DNA of 64,000 nt from NCBI RefSeq assembly GCF_041146395.1, contig NW_027182889.1:62001-126000 (forward strand), given 5' to 3'. Positions within the stretch are counted from its first letter, which is position 1. Every line of letters begins with the position of its first letter. The DNA comes from Eulemur rufifrons (Eukaryota > Chordata > Mammalia > Primates > Lemuridae). Below the pieces are notes generated by a model. That model was not told the DNA's origin, ran no database searches, and saw nothing but the letters and a program-made list of their open reading frames with translations. The translations under genes were made by a program, and so were the position numbers. Shown in pieces: positions 1 through 12,043 of this stretch.

Positions 1-499
1 TTCTCTGGTCTTGTCACTGGAAAGGCAGCAACAGAGCGGGCCGCGGCTCCGCCAGCCTGGCGCTCCCCAGCCAGGTCCTTGGGGTGCAGGATGGGCCCGA
101 CGGCAGGACGCCCAACTCACACTCCAGAAACGCAGCCACGACACCCCCAGCAGACTGAGTCCTGCACTCTGGGGAGCCTGCATCCGCCGCCAGGCTGGAC
201 GACTTCCCAAACTTACGGACACGCTCGTGAGAGCAGCGCGGTATCAAAGAGGTTATTTTTAAATAACATGTAATGAAACACACTGACATCTGGAAGACTG
301 CATAGCTCAGTGAGCTGGTATTTTCCACGTGATCAATGTGGATGCTGAAAATCCATGCATGGGGCAAGACCAAGTCCCGTCACAACAGACCGCGGAGGCC
401 GACGGCAGCGGCGCAGGTGCTCCCTGACAGGGCGAGGCCCCACGCCGCAGCCGCTGGGAGGAGGAACCGGCCGCCATCCAGGCGGCCACCAAAACACGC

Positions 500-660
500 C
501 TCCCTTTTCTTACTACCTATCGGTGTGGGGCCAGATTTGTTTCGCTTGCTTCAAACACAACAGCTGGACGCAACAGGTTGAACGCAGATGCAGTCACCAC
601 TGCCAGGGTGCAGCCGCCTTCTATTCTCGCCAGACAGAAAAGACATTTGCAGATACGTAA
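500..660 (+). pseudogene. Decayed hAT transposase C-terminus
   Basis: Only the last 50 or so codons of a hAT-family transposase are recognisable: the hydrophobic TTY-CxARF segment and the RNRL motif of the dimerisation domain. The catalytic part is absent from the window or unrecognisable. No start codon, no continuous frame with upstream sequence. It is a transposon fossil and I see no sign of domestication such as an intact frame with splice sites. Confidence 0.7.
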
Positions 661-763
661 GACAAAATGCCTCTTTTCCCTATATTTTTATTATTGATTT
701 CTTTTGTAAGAGTCATTTTTCAGTAAAAATTTACATTCATATGCAATAATTATTTTAAAGTAA

Positions 764-1092
<329 letters not shown>

Positions 1093-1212
1093 GTTATACT
1101 TTCAAACACAATAATTTGATAGATCTACTCCACAAAAACAAACGCTCTGGGGGTCCTCACTGACCCTCACGGGTACATATGGATTCCAGCCCCAGAAGTC
1201 CGAGACCTTCTG

Positions 1213-3384
1213 CGCAGGATGGAGAGACTGGAGCCCGCAGGGGACCTGCTGCCGGGACCTGGTCAGGCCACGCCAGGGAGACGTGCAGGACGGCGTAGGG
1301 GACCCACGCGCAGAGGCACAGACTGGCATGAGAACACAAAGGGGAAGCAGTCTTACAGAAAAAAAAAGAGACCTCGTGCAAATAGACTTTAAAAGAACAA
1401 AACCTCAAATTATTGATACATAAATGAACATTAGTAGAAACGACGGTAATGAAGTCCGAGTAAAAGGCTGATGCCACAATGAGTGAAGCAGCGTCACCCT
1501 GATCAGGTGCTGCGCACAGCAGAGGGCCGGGGGGGGGGGGGGGCGGGCGGCGCGGGCAGCTCTGGCCACGGGCACCGCCCACAGCGCACGGCACGTCCGG
1601 GCGGAAACGCACACCTGCCCCCCACACACACAGGCCACCCCCAGATCCAGGTGCCAGGGCACAGCCGGCAGGCTAAGCGACCATAGCATGGGAGACGCTC
1701 GCGACCTCAAGGTAAAGAAAAATCTTTTACCCAGTACACAAAAACACTGGCCATAAAGACAACATCTGAAAATTCCGACTCAAAGTCAGTTTTGTTCACT
1801 CAAGTCACCTTCCTACACAGGAGAAGAGTCTCCTACATACACGACTGGTGAAAACTCTCCTTCGGAGCAGACAGCGCTCCCACAAATCCACGAGGCCAGA
1901 CAGACCGTCTAACAGAAAAGTGGACGTGAGCCTCAAAGGGCCCTTCACCACGGAGGAGGCCCTACGGCCAGCACACGGACCGAAGTTCCCCACTTCACCA
2001 GCATCGAGCAAATGCAAACTAAGCCCAAAGTAAGATGCCAAGCGTGGGCGGAGAGGTGGGCAAAGGAAGCCGGCACGGCCTGAGGGCAGCGCCCACTCAC
2101 GCGGCTCCGGCACCGCCGACTCGCACTGGCCACAGACCCGCCCTGCAGCCCCGCAGTCGGGTCTGGGCACACAGAAGACAGGCCGGCACGTGCCCCGCTG
2201 GAGACACGCACAGAATGCTCTACAGCAGGCAGACAGGCCAGCACGGAGTTAACACGGAACACTACACGGCAAAGGAAACACACAACAACATGACCGGACC
2301 TCACAAACGATATGGGGAAAAAATACATATTCACATAAATTTCTGCCAACAGTAAACATGTTCAGGGACACAGGCTTAGGCGACAAGACTTGTCCCAGAG
2401 TCTGGCTCGTGGTGGCTTGGGGGGACGTGCGGAATCCAGGCTGGAGGTGAAACAGCAGGTTCCTCAGGGTTTTGCCTTTTGATATCTGAGTTCTGCGTTT
2501 TACTCTGTGGACTCGTGGGCGCTGTGCTGCATGGCGCGGCAAGGACGGTGGGGCAGTGAGGGCGCGGCCCGCCAGCCTTCAGACGCAGAGGCCGCGGACC
2601 CTGCTGCAGGTCCGCCCTCCAGCGGGGGCCAGAGGAAGGGCAGCCCCACCCCGCGTGGCCCTGCTGAGGACCAGGTGACAGACAGCCGGGGCCGCTCAGG
2701 ACTTCTCAACACTCAGCTTGAACCTAACCTGTGCACAAAGCACAACACACAACACTGCAACTGCGGGGCGGGACGGGAACCCACAGCTCTGCGGAGAGGG
2801 GAGGCCAAGAGCAGCTGCGAGAGAGGGAGGGAAACACTCGTCTCACAGGAGGCGCTACCACGCAGGCTGAGTGTAACGAGAGGAGAGAAGGAAAGGTAGG
2901 CAAGTGCACGGAAGGCACCACTGCGTCACCGTCACAGCCAGAGAACGCTGGCGGCAGGAGGGAGGCGGGTGAGCGTCGTGATAAACACATGCAACACAGC
3001 AGGGGGGAGGCGAAGGGCGGGTGCTCGCGCCCTGCTGCTGGGAGTGCAGCGAGGAGCCCCGGCGGGAAGGTGGGCACTTGCCGAGCTGCCCACACACCGC
3101 CCTGCAAACCAGCCGTCCCATGGCTCCCCCTGCCCCAAAACATGTGACAAGGACAAGGAACGGTGCCTCACCCAGAGCAGCCCACTGCAGGGCGGCCCAG
3201 GACAGGCGCTCAGCACAAAGCCCCGCCCGGTGCCCCTGCACCTGCCACCACCCCTCCCCGCGCAGCCAGCGCAGAACAAAAGCGTTTCCACGGACACATG
3301 ACCACGGAGTGGTCTCCACAATGTCACCAAGTGCAAGAAGCAAGTAGAGGAAAGTGGGTCCAGCACGGCGTCTACTTCGAAATG
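1213..3384. other. GC-rich unique sequence, no gene recognised
   Basis: CpG-rich sequence without recognisable repeats or convincing exons. It contains a run of 15 G at 1529-1543. Short open frames occur on both strands and overlap each other, as expected for GC-rich non-coding DNA. A possible splice donor (CTCAAG|GTAAAG) near 1710 has no matching acceptor that I could support. Confidence 0.5.
1529..1543 (+). repeat. (G)15 homopolymer
   Basis: Fifteen consecutive G followed by cgggcggcgcggg. It is a potential G-quadruplex and a likely length-variable, error-prone site. Confidence 0.9.
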
Positions 3385-4661
3385 CAGAGGACACCTATGC
3401 TGACATTAACCAACAATGGAATACGCAAGGACGTCAACCAACGTAATCCACCAGGTTAACAAGCTAAAGAAATTACATAATCATAACAATTGGTGCAGAA
3501 AAAGCATCTGACAGCATCCAACACTCATGATGAAAATTCTCAGCAAAACAGGAGCGAGTGCAGGGAAACACCCTCCACAGGGCAGCAGGTCTGCCAAGCG
3601 CCTCTGGCGACAGAGTGACGAGCTGAGCGCTTTCTCCCCAGCAGTCGAGGCCGCCCTGTAACCTCTGCTGCCCGGCACTGCCAGGGCAGCTCGGCCAGGG
3701 CACCGAGGAGAGAGAAAGTGCTCAAACGTGCACAGGTCAGAAAGGAAGAAATAAAGTAAAACTGTCTCTACCCGAAGGTGACATGATTCTCTAGAAAAAT
3801 CACAAGGAATTTACCAAAAACTCCTAGAAATAACAGTTCAGCAAGGCTGAAGAATACAAGATCAATACACAAAACCCACATTTCCACATACTTACGATGA
3901 ATATATGGAAATAAAGACACAGTATCATTTATAATTGGTCCAAATGAAAACAGGTTCAGAGCTAGCAAAACCAGAAAAAAACTATAAAAACTTTGGGAAA
4001 CACAGGAGGAAATCTTTATGACCTGGGCTCTAGGCCAAGAGTTGTTAGACATGACACCAAAAGCATAATTCGTGAAAGAAAAAAATCGATAGATTACCTC
4101 AACAAAATCAAAAAACCTTTCTTCTGCAAAAGACCAAGCTTAAAGGGTGAAGAGACAAATTGCAGACAGGGAAACATTTGCAAATCACAATCAGAAGACA
4201 GACTTGTGTGCAGAAGACAGAACCAGCAACAGCAAACAGCAAATACTCCAATGGGACAGCGGACGAGAAACACAGCGCAGAAAGGCGAGTGCGGGCGGCG
4301 GACAGCACATGCAAGGACGCTCGGCATCACCAGCCACGGGAATTTGCTCAAAACCACCACGAGCACAGCTGGAAGCAGAGCAACACTAGAGGACGCTGTG
4401 GAAACGCACGTTTCCGCAGCCCTGGAAAGCCACGTGTGGGTCTCACACACCCAACCGTGCACGCACCACACAGCCCCGCAACTGCACTGCCGGACGCTGC
4501 TCCCTGAAAACGAGATCTTACGTGCACACAGATGAGTGCACGCATGTTCACGAGACTTCGACTCCTCGTGGGCAGAACAGGGAAACCATCCAGCAGCTGC
4601 CCAGACACGTCCTTCCCCCGGCTCCACGCGGACCACGGGGAACCGTCCACACACCGCGCGC

Positions 4662-4697
<36 letters not shown>

Positions 4698-4955
4698 GGA
4701 GGCCCCGGACAGAGCTGAGCCAGGCAGGGTGGGAGGGCCGTGGACGGACAGCGTGGGGGTCTCGCGAGGAGGGCACAGTCCTGCACGTGACGGTGGAGAC
4801 AGACACAGGACTGGTGACGTAGGGCGACACTGGCAAGGCCTGGGTCATGATCCCGGCGTTGACACCGCCCTGGGTAACGGCACCGGGGACTCTACTATTC
4901 TGCAACTTCCTGTGAGTCTGTAATTATTCTAAAATAAAAAGTAAAAAAGAAAAAC
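3385..4955 (+). mobile_element. L1 retrotransposon, ORF2 3' part and 3' UTR, decayed
   Basis: Recognisable L1 ORF2 and 3' sequence in order. Near 3440-3540 is 'cgtaatccaccaggttaac' with 'gcagaaaaagcatctgac' from the reverse transcriptase region. At 3760-4000 is 'aaaaactcctagaaataa' and 'acaagatcaatacacaaaa'. At 4010-4180 is 'tagacatgacaccaaaagc'. At 4310-4390 is the 'acgctcggcatcaccag' segment. The end has an A-rich tail at 4930-4955. Many CpG-containing substitutions and GC-rich insertions interrupt the frame, so no protein can be made. The copy is old. Confidence 0.85.
4666..4695 (+). repeat. (CA)n microsatellite
   Basis: About 15 uninterrupted CA units within L1-derived sequence. Likely polymorphic in length. 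Confidence 0.95.
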
Positions 4956-5125
4956 AAGGGTCAAGAGGAGACTTCCAGGGCTGACAGAAACGTTCTGTGC
5001 TTGGACTGCAGTGGTAGTTTCCCAACTGCACACATTTCCCAAATTGAACTATACATTTAAAATGGCTGAATTTTATTATATGCCAATCATAAATCAATAA
5101 AGCTGTTAAGAATTGGTGGCACAAA
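4956..5125 (+). mobile_element. L1 3' UTR fragment (second copy)
   Basis: Starts after the A-rich tail of the preceding L1 and ends 'aaatcaataaagctgtt'. It has the typical 'tgcagtggtagtttccc...actatacatttaaaatgg' L1MA-type 3' UTR order. It is a separate copy from the preceding one because the two 3' ends occur in series. Confidence 0.75.
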
Positions 5126-5284
5126 AAAGTTTTATTTCCTATGGAAAATTTTTTTCCTATAGATGAAAAAAATGAGATAGGTAGACCTCTTTTCATAAAC
5201 ACTGTTTTGTGTAGTTGGCTTTGGAATATGTATTTCACGTGATTTAAAACACTAAACATTAGGTACAACAAACACTATCTGGGC

Positions 5285-5412
5285 CATGGGCACACTACAA
5301 GCCCAGACTGAAGCATTATAAAAGGTATCCACGTAACACAAGCATTTGTGCCCCTTAATATTTTGAAATTTTTACAAAAATCACTTGAAAAAAATTAAAT
5401 ATAAAAAAAATC
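5285..5412 (+). mobile_element. Short L1 3'-end fragment
   Basis: 'gtaacacaagcatttgtgcc' then 'ttaatattttgaaa' and an A-rich tail resemble the extreme 3' end of primate L1s. Short and diverged. Confidence 0.5.
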
Positions 5413-5847
5413 AACTTCTACAGATTCACAAGGAAAAGGCAAGACAACACTTCGCTGTGCGTCCAGCCGGTGGCAGACACAGCACCGGCCACCTACGCCC
5501 ACGGGACAGGTGACACCACACAGGTTCTGGGGTCAGAAATGGGGGGTGGTTCTCTAGTGGCCCCGGCTCGGGAGCACAGTCGGGCCAGCCAGGAGTGGAG
5601 GGTCTGCCATCCAGGCGGCCACGCACATACCTGGCAGGCTGGTGCTGGGTTTTGGCAGAAGGCCCAAACTCCTTGTCACAGGGACATGTGACGGTGTCCA
5701 TGGGGATGAGTGAGGAACCCCGTGACGTGGCAGCTGGCTTCCCCACTAGAGGGACTGCAGGGGTCGGTGGGGGGGGGATACAGTGCCTTCTGTAGCCTCA
5801 CAGAAGTCCCATGGCAACACGTCACCGCATTCTATTCCGTAGAAGTC

Positions 5848-6065
5848 GGCCGGGCGGGTGGCTCCCGCCTGTCACCCCAGCACTCTGGGAGGCCGAGGCG
5901 GGAGGATCCCTTGAGCTCAGGAGTTCGAGACCAGCCTGAGCAAGAGCGAGACTGTCTCTACTAAAAATAGAAAAATTAGCCAGCTGTGGTGGCACATGCC
6001 TGTAGTCCCAGCTACTTGGGAGGCTGAGGCGGGAGGGTCACAGGAGGCCAGGAGTTTGGGGCTGT
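5848..6065 (+). mobile_element. Alu, plus strand, 3'-truncated
   Basis: Begins ggccgggcgggtggctc and continues through 'gagttcgagaccagcctgag' and the short inter-arm linker to the right arm. It loses similarity after 'ccaggagtttgggg', so the right end is missing or diverged. Confidence 0.9.
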
Positions 6066-6454
6066 AGTAAGTTGGGAAGACAAGCTTGGGGGTGGATAGA
6101 GTGAAACCATTAAATGTGTCTTTTAAAAAAAAAGTGAGTTATAACGTCCAGTCTACACTCAAGGGCAGGAATCAGGCTCCGCCTTTTGAAGGGAGGCGGA
6201 TCAAAGGATCTATGGACATTCCTCAAACTATCACACAAGTGACTTTTTATCCAAACATGGCGATCTGACTCTACAGTTCCAGTGTCGTATGCACTGAGGA
6301 CAACAAGAAACGATTTCTACCAACTACAGACAGCCTTCCTGTTTCCAGTGATGATGCTGTCGTGGGCTGTGTCACAACCGTCCTGACTGCTGCGTGTACC
6401 CTGGGGATGAACGGACGAGAGCTTTCCCCAGCGCCCTCAGGGCGGGGGAGGGGG

Positions 6455-6596
6455 CACGAGCAGGGACACGCGGAGCAGGGACACGCGGAGCAGGGACACG
6501 CGGAGCAGGGACACACACGAGCAGGGACACGCGGAGCAGGGACACGCGGAGCAGGGACACGCGGAGCAGGGACACGCAGAGCAGGGACACGCAGAG
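6455..6596 (+). repeat. 15-bp minisatellite, 9 copies
   Basis: Unit ggagcagggacacgc. The core 'cagggacac' recurs at 6461, 6476, 6491, 6506, 6522, 6537, 6552, 6567 and 6582: period 15 with a single 16-base step. Units near the 3' end change cgcgg to cgcag. Being a multiple of 3 with no stop, it creates overlapping open frames on both strands that are not genes. Confidence 0.95.
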
Positions 6597-6599
6597 CTG

Positions 6600-7149
6600 G
6601 CCAGACGCTGCGCGTCGGCTCCCGCTCAGCCGCAGTCACCGGTCGTCACTCCTGACATGCTGGACTGTTTGTCACTTCCTAGACCTTGGCATTCAGAAGG
6701 ACACAGGGATCAACCCTGAAGCAACGAGCTCCCAGCTCCCTCTCGTCTGGGGCAGGAAACCCGGGACCCCGAGCGGAAGGAGCCACCAGAGAGGACCAGG
6801 TCTGCCCACGTGACTCAGGGACAGCTGTGGGGCTCCCTGGACAGAGCCGGGCGGCTGTGTCACCATGTGCAACACGCATGATCAATGGAGCTGCAGAGTC
6901 AGCAGCAGCGCTCGGTCACGTGACAGAAAGGGAGGCAGCCCGTGCCGTGTGAGCCCAGCGTGAATGCTGAGACCCATCTATGGAGTAGTCTGGCCCAGAG
7001 TAAGAAGAAAAGCCCAATAAAACCGAACCTGAATTTGACCACGCCTCTAGACCCAACTGCCAACTCACAGGGACGACGAGAAGGGCGTGGGAACACCACT
7101 ACCGAATGCCACACCCATCCTGGGGGACACCCGCACAGCTAAGCAGGTG
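6600..7149. other. Unique sequence, nothing recognised
   Basis: No known repeat, RNA gene or convincing exon seen. GC-rich with scattered CpG. Confidence 0.4.
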
Positions 7150-7243
7150 ACGACCAGGCCATGGGCCACATGGAGCAGCTGTGCAGTTGAAGCTCAGCCA
7201 GCCCAGTGAGCGATGCTTAGTACAAAAAAAGTTTTCCATTAAT

Positions 7244-7528
7244 TATTTTTTTTAAAGACAGGGTTTTGCTCTGTTGTCCACACTAGAGTGCAGTGACATC
7301 ATCACAGCTCACAGCAACCTCACACTCTGGGCTCAAGCCATCCTCCTGCCTCAGCCTCCCAAGTAGCTGAGACTACAGGCGTGACCACCCCAGGCTACTC
7401 GTTTGTTTTTTTAGAGATGGGGTCTCACTCTTGTTCAGGCTGTTCTTGAACCCCTGGCCTCAAGCAATCCTACCGCCTCAGCCTCCTAAAGTGCTGGGTT
7501 TACAGGCGTGAGCTACTGTGCCTGGCCA
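7244..7528 (-). mobile_element. Alu, minus strand, nested in hAT element
   Basis: Full dimer in reverse orientation from the T-rich tail to 'gagctactgtgcctggcc'. It interrupts the hAT-derived sequence. Confidence 0.92.
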
Positions 7529-7612
7529 ATACTTTTCATATTGATTATATGTTGAAATTAGAGTATTTTGGATATACCGGGTTTCATAAAATATATTCTT
7601 AATATTAATTTT

Positions 7613-7949
7613 AGCCAGGTGCAGTAGCTCTCACCCTATAAACCCAGCAGTTTGGGAGGCCAGGGCAGGAGGATTGCTTGAGCCAGGAATTCAAGACCAG
7701 CCAGAGCAGCATAGCAAGACCCTGTGCCTACAAAAAATTAGCTGGGTGTGATGTTGTGTTGATGCTTACAAAAAATCAGCTGGGCACAGTGTCCTGCAGG
7801 TGCCCGTAGTCCCGGGTACTTGGGAGGCTAAGAGGCAGGAGGATGGCTTTAGCCCAGGAGTTTGAGGTTGCTGTGAGCTATGATGACACCACCGCACTCC
7901 CGCTCAGACAACAGAGTGAGACCCTGACTCAAAAAAAAAAAAAAAAAAA
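7613..7949 (+). mobile_element. Alu, plus strand, nested in hAT element
   Basis: 'agccaggtgcagtagctc' to a 19-base A tail. The middle contains a partial repeat of the inter-arm segment ('acaaaaaattagctggg' then 'acaaaaaatcagctggg'), an internal duplication. Confidence 0.92.
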
Positions 7950-8148
7950 GTAATTTCACTTGTTTCTTTTTACTTTATAATGAGCCTGACAGAAAATTTT
8001 ATATTATGTACGTGGCTCTACATTGTGTATTCACTGGACAGAGGAACTCTACAGGACAAAAGACCCAAATCTCTGACACATGGGGCGGGGGGTGGGGAGT
8101 CCTACAGAAAAAAACAGAGGGGAAATTTACCAATTAAAAGTGACTTAA

Positions 8149-8407
8149 GGCTCGAGACCAGCCTGAGTGAGACCCCGTCTCTACTAAAAATAGAAAGAAA
8201 TTATATGGACAACTAAAAATCTATATAGAAAAAATTAGCCGGGCATGGTGGCGCATGCCTGTAGTCCCAGCTACTCGGGAGGCTGAGGCAGTAGGATCGC
8301 TTAAGCCGAGGAGTCTGAGGTTGCTGTGAGCTAAGCTGACGCCACGGCACTCACTCTAGCCTGGGCAACAAAGTGAGACTCTGTCTCAACAAAAAAAAAA
8401 AAAAAAA
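8149..8407 (+). mobile_element. 5'-truncated strepsirrhine-type Alu with perfect TSD
   Basis: The element starts inside the left arm (ggctcgagaccagcctgag), contains the A/T-rich arm linker 'atatggacaactaaaaat', and ends in an A tail. The direct repeat aaaagtgacttaa occurs at 8136-8148 and 8408-8420, a 13-base perfect target-site duplication showing that truncation occurred at insertion. Confidence 0.95.
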
Positions 8408-8420
8408 AAAAGTGACTTAA

Positions 8421-10799
8421 AAGACACAGGAGAACCTCAGTGTGACTGCGTCTGGAAGCCAGTCTGACAAAGAACTTTCAAAGAGGCACATTTAGGAGAG
8501 ACCACGGTGGTCACTCACTGGGTGTTTGATGACAGCAAGGAATTTGAAAGCCCCTATAAATTGATCGATGTTTTTATTTTTGCTTCTTGGGGCAGTGATG
8601 GTTTAGCAGCGTGCTCTGTGCGGAGGCGATGGGATGGCACTGGGGAGTGGGCTCCCGGGACGGGGACGCCCGAGGCAGGGCACCAGGTCCTGCTCCCGGC
8701 AGGCTGGGGCTCTCTCTGCCCTAGGCTCACCACTCTCTGCTAAGAACGGCAAACAACAGTTCAAATGCAACCTCTAAAACCAAAAGACAAAATGCAAGAA
8801 ACTATTTGCAGAGTGTGTCAAACAGCTTCTGTAAGTCTTAAGGAGCCCTCACAAAGACAAGCACCTCCATAAACATTAAAACAAACAAAAAACCAAAAAC
8901 CCATCTTATGACAGAAACGCCTGGTAGAAGCCTCAGGAAGCGCAACAGCTGGTGTCACTCAGCTGCTACCGAGTCCAGCCGGGCTCTGGGACACAGGGGG
9001 TCTCCAAGCAGACAGACCCCTCCACAGGAAAGGTGAAAGCTCTCGACAGACCACACGGAAAGCAGAAATCCTGCTGAGTTCTGCTTATGAGCCAGGTGAC
9101 CTGCACGAGTGCCTTCCCACTCGGAGCTCCCGTGCGTACGAGCTCCCGTGCGTACGAGCTCCCGTGCGTACGAGCGCGGGTGGATGATTTCGGCGCTGTC
9201 CTCTCACATCAGTTCACACCCAGGAATATCCTTCAAAAGACAAAACGCAAAATCCAACGGGGCAGACTCCCTGGGAGAGTCTGATTCTGCTCAGTGTCAT
9301 CAGCCAACTGCCTTCTGCAGAATTCACCAGATAGTTTCAAAAACAAAAAGAGGCAGGAATAACAGAGAGAATCCGAAAGGCGCCGCAAAAAGGCTTCCTA
9401 CGTTGACACAGAAATAAGCAATTCCAACAAAGATGACTTGCTTAGGGACTGACTTTGCTCTAAAGGTAGAAACCAGACAACTAAGAGGAAACCTGATTTT
9501 CACATCGTACAACCAGACGTGAACGAAACTGGGGGCAACAGCCACAGGTTACATGGTGAACCTTTCGTCTGTCCCCATGGTCACAGCGGCTCAGCAGTGG
9601 GCACCAACACATATTCATCTTTTCCTTCTTTAGGAACACAAAACTCAGGGGGCTCCTCAGTATCACCCACCAGTTTTTTCTGACAGGAAAGGAGACGGCA
9701 CCGTCCTCCCTGACTCCCTGTGTCTGCGTCTCGGGAAGGCTTTGCCAACTGAGTCAGGATCCTGGTCTCTCCTCCCTGTCTGAAGCCCGGCCTCGCCTGA
9801 CCGTCTCTGCTGGGCTGTGCGCCTCAAGAAGGGGGTGCCGAGCCCCCACATCCCAGAGGACTGCAGGGCCTCAGAGCTCCAAAGCCCCCTCCAACCTGCC
9901 GCCACCCACCCAGCCTGCGGTCGGGGACACGGGGCAGCTCTGGGGAGGGAAGGGGCCTCACCGGCCCACTGACCCCACAGCTCCCCCTGCAGGGCAGGGA
10001 CGACAAGCTCTCTCAGCATCCGGGGAGTGACGGAAAAGGTGCTCTGCAAACAGCAAGCTTTTAGCTAAATCCAAGTTACAGTAACGTAAGGGCTTTGGAA
10101 AAAGCAGCAAGGACAAATACAAGGAGTGAAACCTTAAAACACAGGCTGGGTTTGCTCTGGGGCCCTGGTCTGAGCCGCCCCCGAGACACCTGCCCCCCGC
10201 CAGGACACTGCTCTGCCCTCCAGCCTCCAAGGCCTGACTCTGCTATGACTGAAACCAGCAGTGCCTTCCACCCCCAAGAAAAGAAAATAAGTCACTTGGG
10301 AACTCCAAGTTCTTTCCTTAATACTCCTATTTTTGTTGCTCCTTAGGACTTGAGTACTCTTTTGTTTTCTAATGCAGAGGGTCCACTGTTTGGAACTTAA
10401 CCGTCAGAGCCCAGGATGCAGGAGCTGCACCACACTGTGATGCTGCCCGTGGACCTCACCCCGTCCCCACCAACACACCTGGGGGACACGGTGTGTGGCC
10501 CTGCAGAGTGACAGTGAACCCCAGGGAACGGGGTCCTCTGGAGTGTGCGCACAGCCACGCCTGGTCCACAGAGGAAGGTCCGTGTCCCAGCGGGACGGCC
10601 ACTCCGGGAACTGGGTTAAAAGATGCACTGTTGCCTTCGCCAGCATTCCCCAAACTCTGGGGTCATGATCGTGGCTACTCTAGAGTCACGATGAGAAGCT
10701 ATTTAGAACAGAACAGAACAGACTTTATCTGCCTGCTCAAACCCCCTCGACCCCTGCACCCACCGGCCTCTGTGCTGTCTCCGCAGTTGTGCCCCATCC
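8421..10799. other. Unique sequence with short tandem motif, no gene recognised
   Basis: The 8500-8580 stretch ('gtcactcactgggtgtttga') may be an old interspersed repeat but is too short to assign. Only the triplicated 16-mer at 9124 stands out. Open frames overlap on both strands. Confidence 0.4.
9124..9171 (+). repeat. 16-bp perfect triplication
   Basis: gagctcccgtgcgtac repeated three times without mismatch. Each unit contains SacI-like gagctc and cgtacg palindromes at the junctions. Recent local slippage is likely since copies are identical. Confidence 0.95.
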
Positions 10800-11040
10800 T
10801 GAGTGTCAGAGCCGGGATCACACGTGCGCCTTTCACACGGCTCCTTCCACGTGGCAGCGGCACCTAAGCATCCCCCGTGGTTTCTGTTTTGTTACTGACT
10901 TGATAGCTCATTTCTTTTTAGCACTGAGTTAACACTCCATTGCCCGGATGTACTAGAGCTGGTTTATCCGCTCACCTACTGGAGGATGTCTCGGTTGCTT
11001 CCAAGTTCTGGCAATTATGAATAAAGCCATTTTTTAAAAA
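10800..11040 (-). mobile_element. L1 3' fragment, minus strand
   Basis: Antisense L1 signature: 'gatagctcatttcttttta', 'aacactccattgcccgga', 'tcacctactggaggatg', 'gttgcttccaagttctggca', 'ttatgaataaagcc'. Confidence 0.85.
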
Positions 11041-11761
11041 GGGAAATAACAAAAAATAGAAAACATCCGGGGGCATTACACACCACCACAGAAAGTATTC
11101 TTCTTGAGCATGTTTACAGCGTGTGCTTGCTGTGTATGTGCACGGCGTGTGTTGTCGACAGAGACGTAAACCGGTTCTCACAATGGGGGGTCCGCACAGC
11201 TCACAAACACCAGCCTAAGGAGTTAAGAGCCACTGATTTGTGGTGAGATATACCTTAAGTTTCTCAGTCTATAAAACACAGAAATAAAACTGTTCCCGCA
11301 CTGCAAGCGCAGGGCCAGCCCTCGGTGCCCGCACCCACTAAGCGTGTGACTGAGGCTGCTGCCACAGCTCCTGGCACTGCTGCTCACCGGAGGGGACTCC
11401 AGGACTGACTGTGACGTTCTCACGTTTCGCTTTCTCTCAAGTTTTGGGTGAGCGCACACCTCATCTTCACTGTTCCAGTCCTCACCCTTCTCTTATAAGC
11501 CACTGTCCCCTTCCACCGCTTTGCTCCCCCACAAGGACGAGGTCCCTGCACCCTCCAACCCTAGTTGGGAAACAGCCACAGCCGACATGGTGGTGGAAGC
11601 TCGTTGCCCATGCAGGTGGCCAGGCACATGGCATGCCATGGTCCCTGGAGACGCAGCCAGGTGGCAGGGCCAGAGCCTGGCCTGGCATCCAGGAGAGTCT
11701 GGCAAGGCCCTGCCCATGCTCCAGGCCAGGTGACCTTGGCCCAGGAGCAACATTCCAGACA

Positions 11762-11889
11762 CACCCTGACGACAGGCACACACTGGCCACCAAAGCCACA
11801 TCGCACCCTGATGACAGGCACGCACAGGCCACCAAAGCCACATCGCGCCCTGATGACAGGCACGCACAGGCCACCAAAGCCACATTGCG
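11762..11889 (+). repeat. 42-bp minisatellite, 3 copies
   Basis: Unit starts at 11762, 11804 and 11846 (caccctgatgacaggcacgc...aaagccacatcg), period exactly 42. Divergence is a few C/T changes. It lies just upstream of, and is unrelated in sequence to, the 69-bp array. Confidence 0.92.
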
Positions 11890-12043
11890 CCCACACCAAC
11901 CATGCAGACCAGCCCCAAACTGCACCAAGTCCCAGTGTCCACCCGCAGAACAGGCCACCCCTGGTGCCCCACGAGCTGTCAGTGCAGGTGCCCGCGGACA
12001 GCACGCTGGGTCCAGAGCCGGTGGCGGGCGTGCCTGCTGGGGG

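Larger units (their letters stand above)
7150..8046 (-). mobile_element. Non-autonomous hAT element carrying two Alus
   Basis: Three pieces line up in order with the reverse complement of a widespread mammalian non-autonomous hAT repeat. They are 7150-7243 ('atgcttagtac', 'ccattaatta'), 7529-7612 ('ttgattatatgttgaaatta', 'ttttggatatacc') and 7950-8046 ('ttgtttctttttacttta', 'agaaaattttatatt', 'ttcactggacag'). The gaps are exactly filled by two Alus. The family name is not asserted. There is no coding capacity. Confidence 0.7.

Noticed and set aside
1501..1620. CpG-island promoter
   Set aside because: CpGs are present but no first exon or core promoter could be linked; the poly-G run explains much of the composition.
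2507..3459. Cluster of frames over 100 codons
   Set aside because: Low stop density from GC richness; frames overlap on both strands.
8500..8580. Possible old L1 or DNA-transposon 3' end
   Set aside because: Similarity to a remembered repeat is limited to about 40 bases.
11223..11300. Possible MIR or MER5-like trace
   Set aside because: Only short resemblance ('gagccactg', 'ttctcagtctataaaac'); not supportable.
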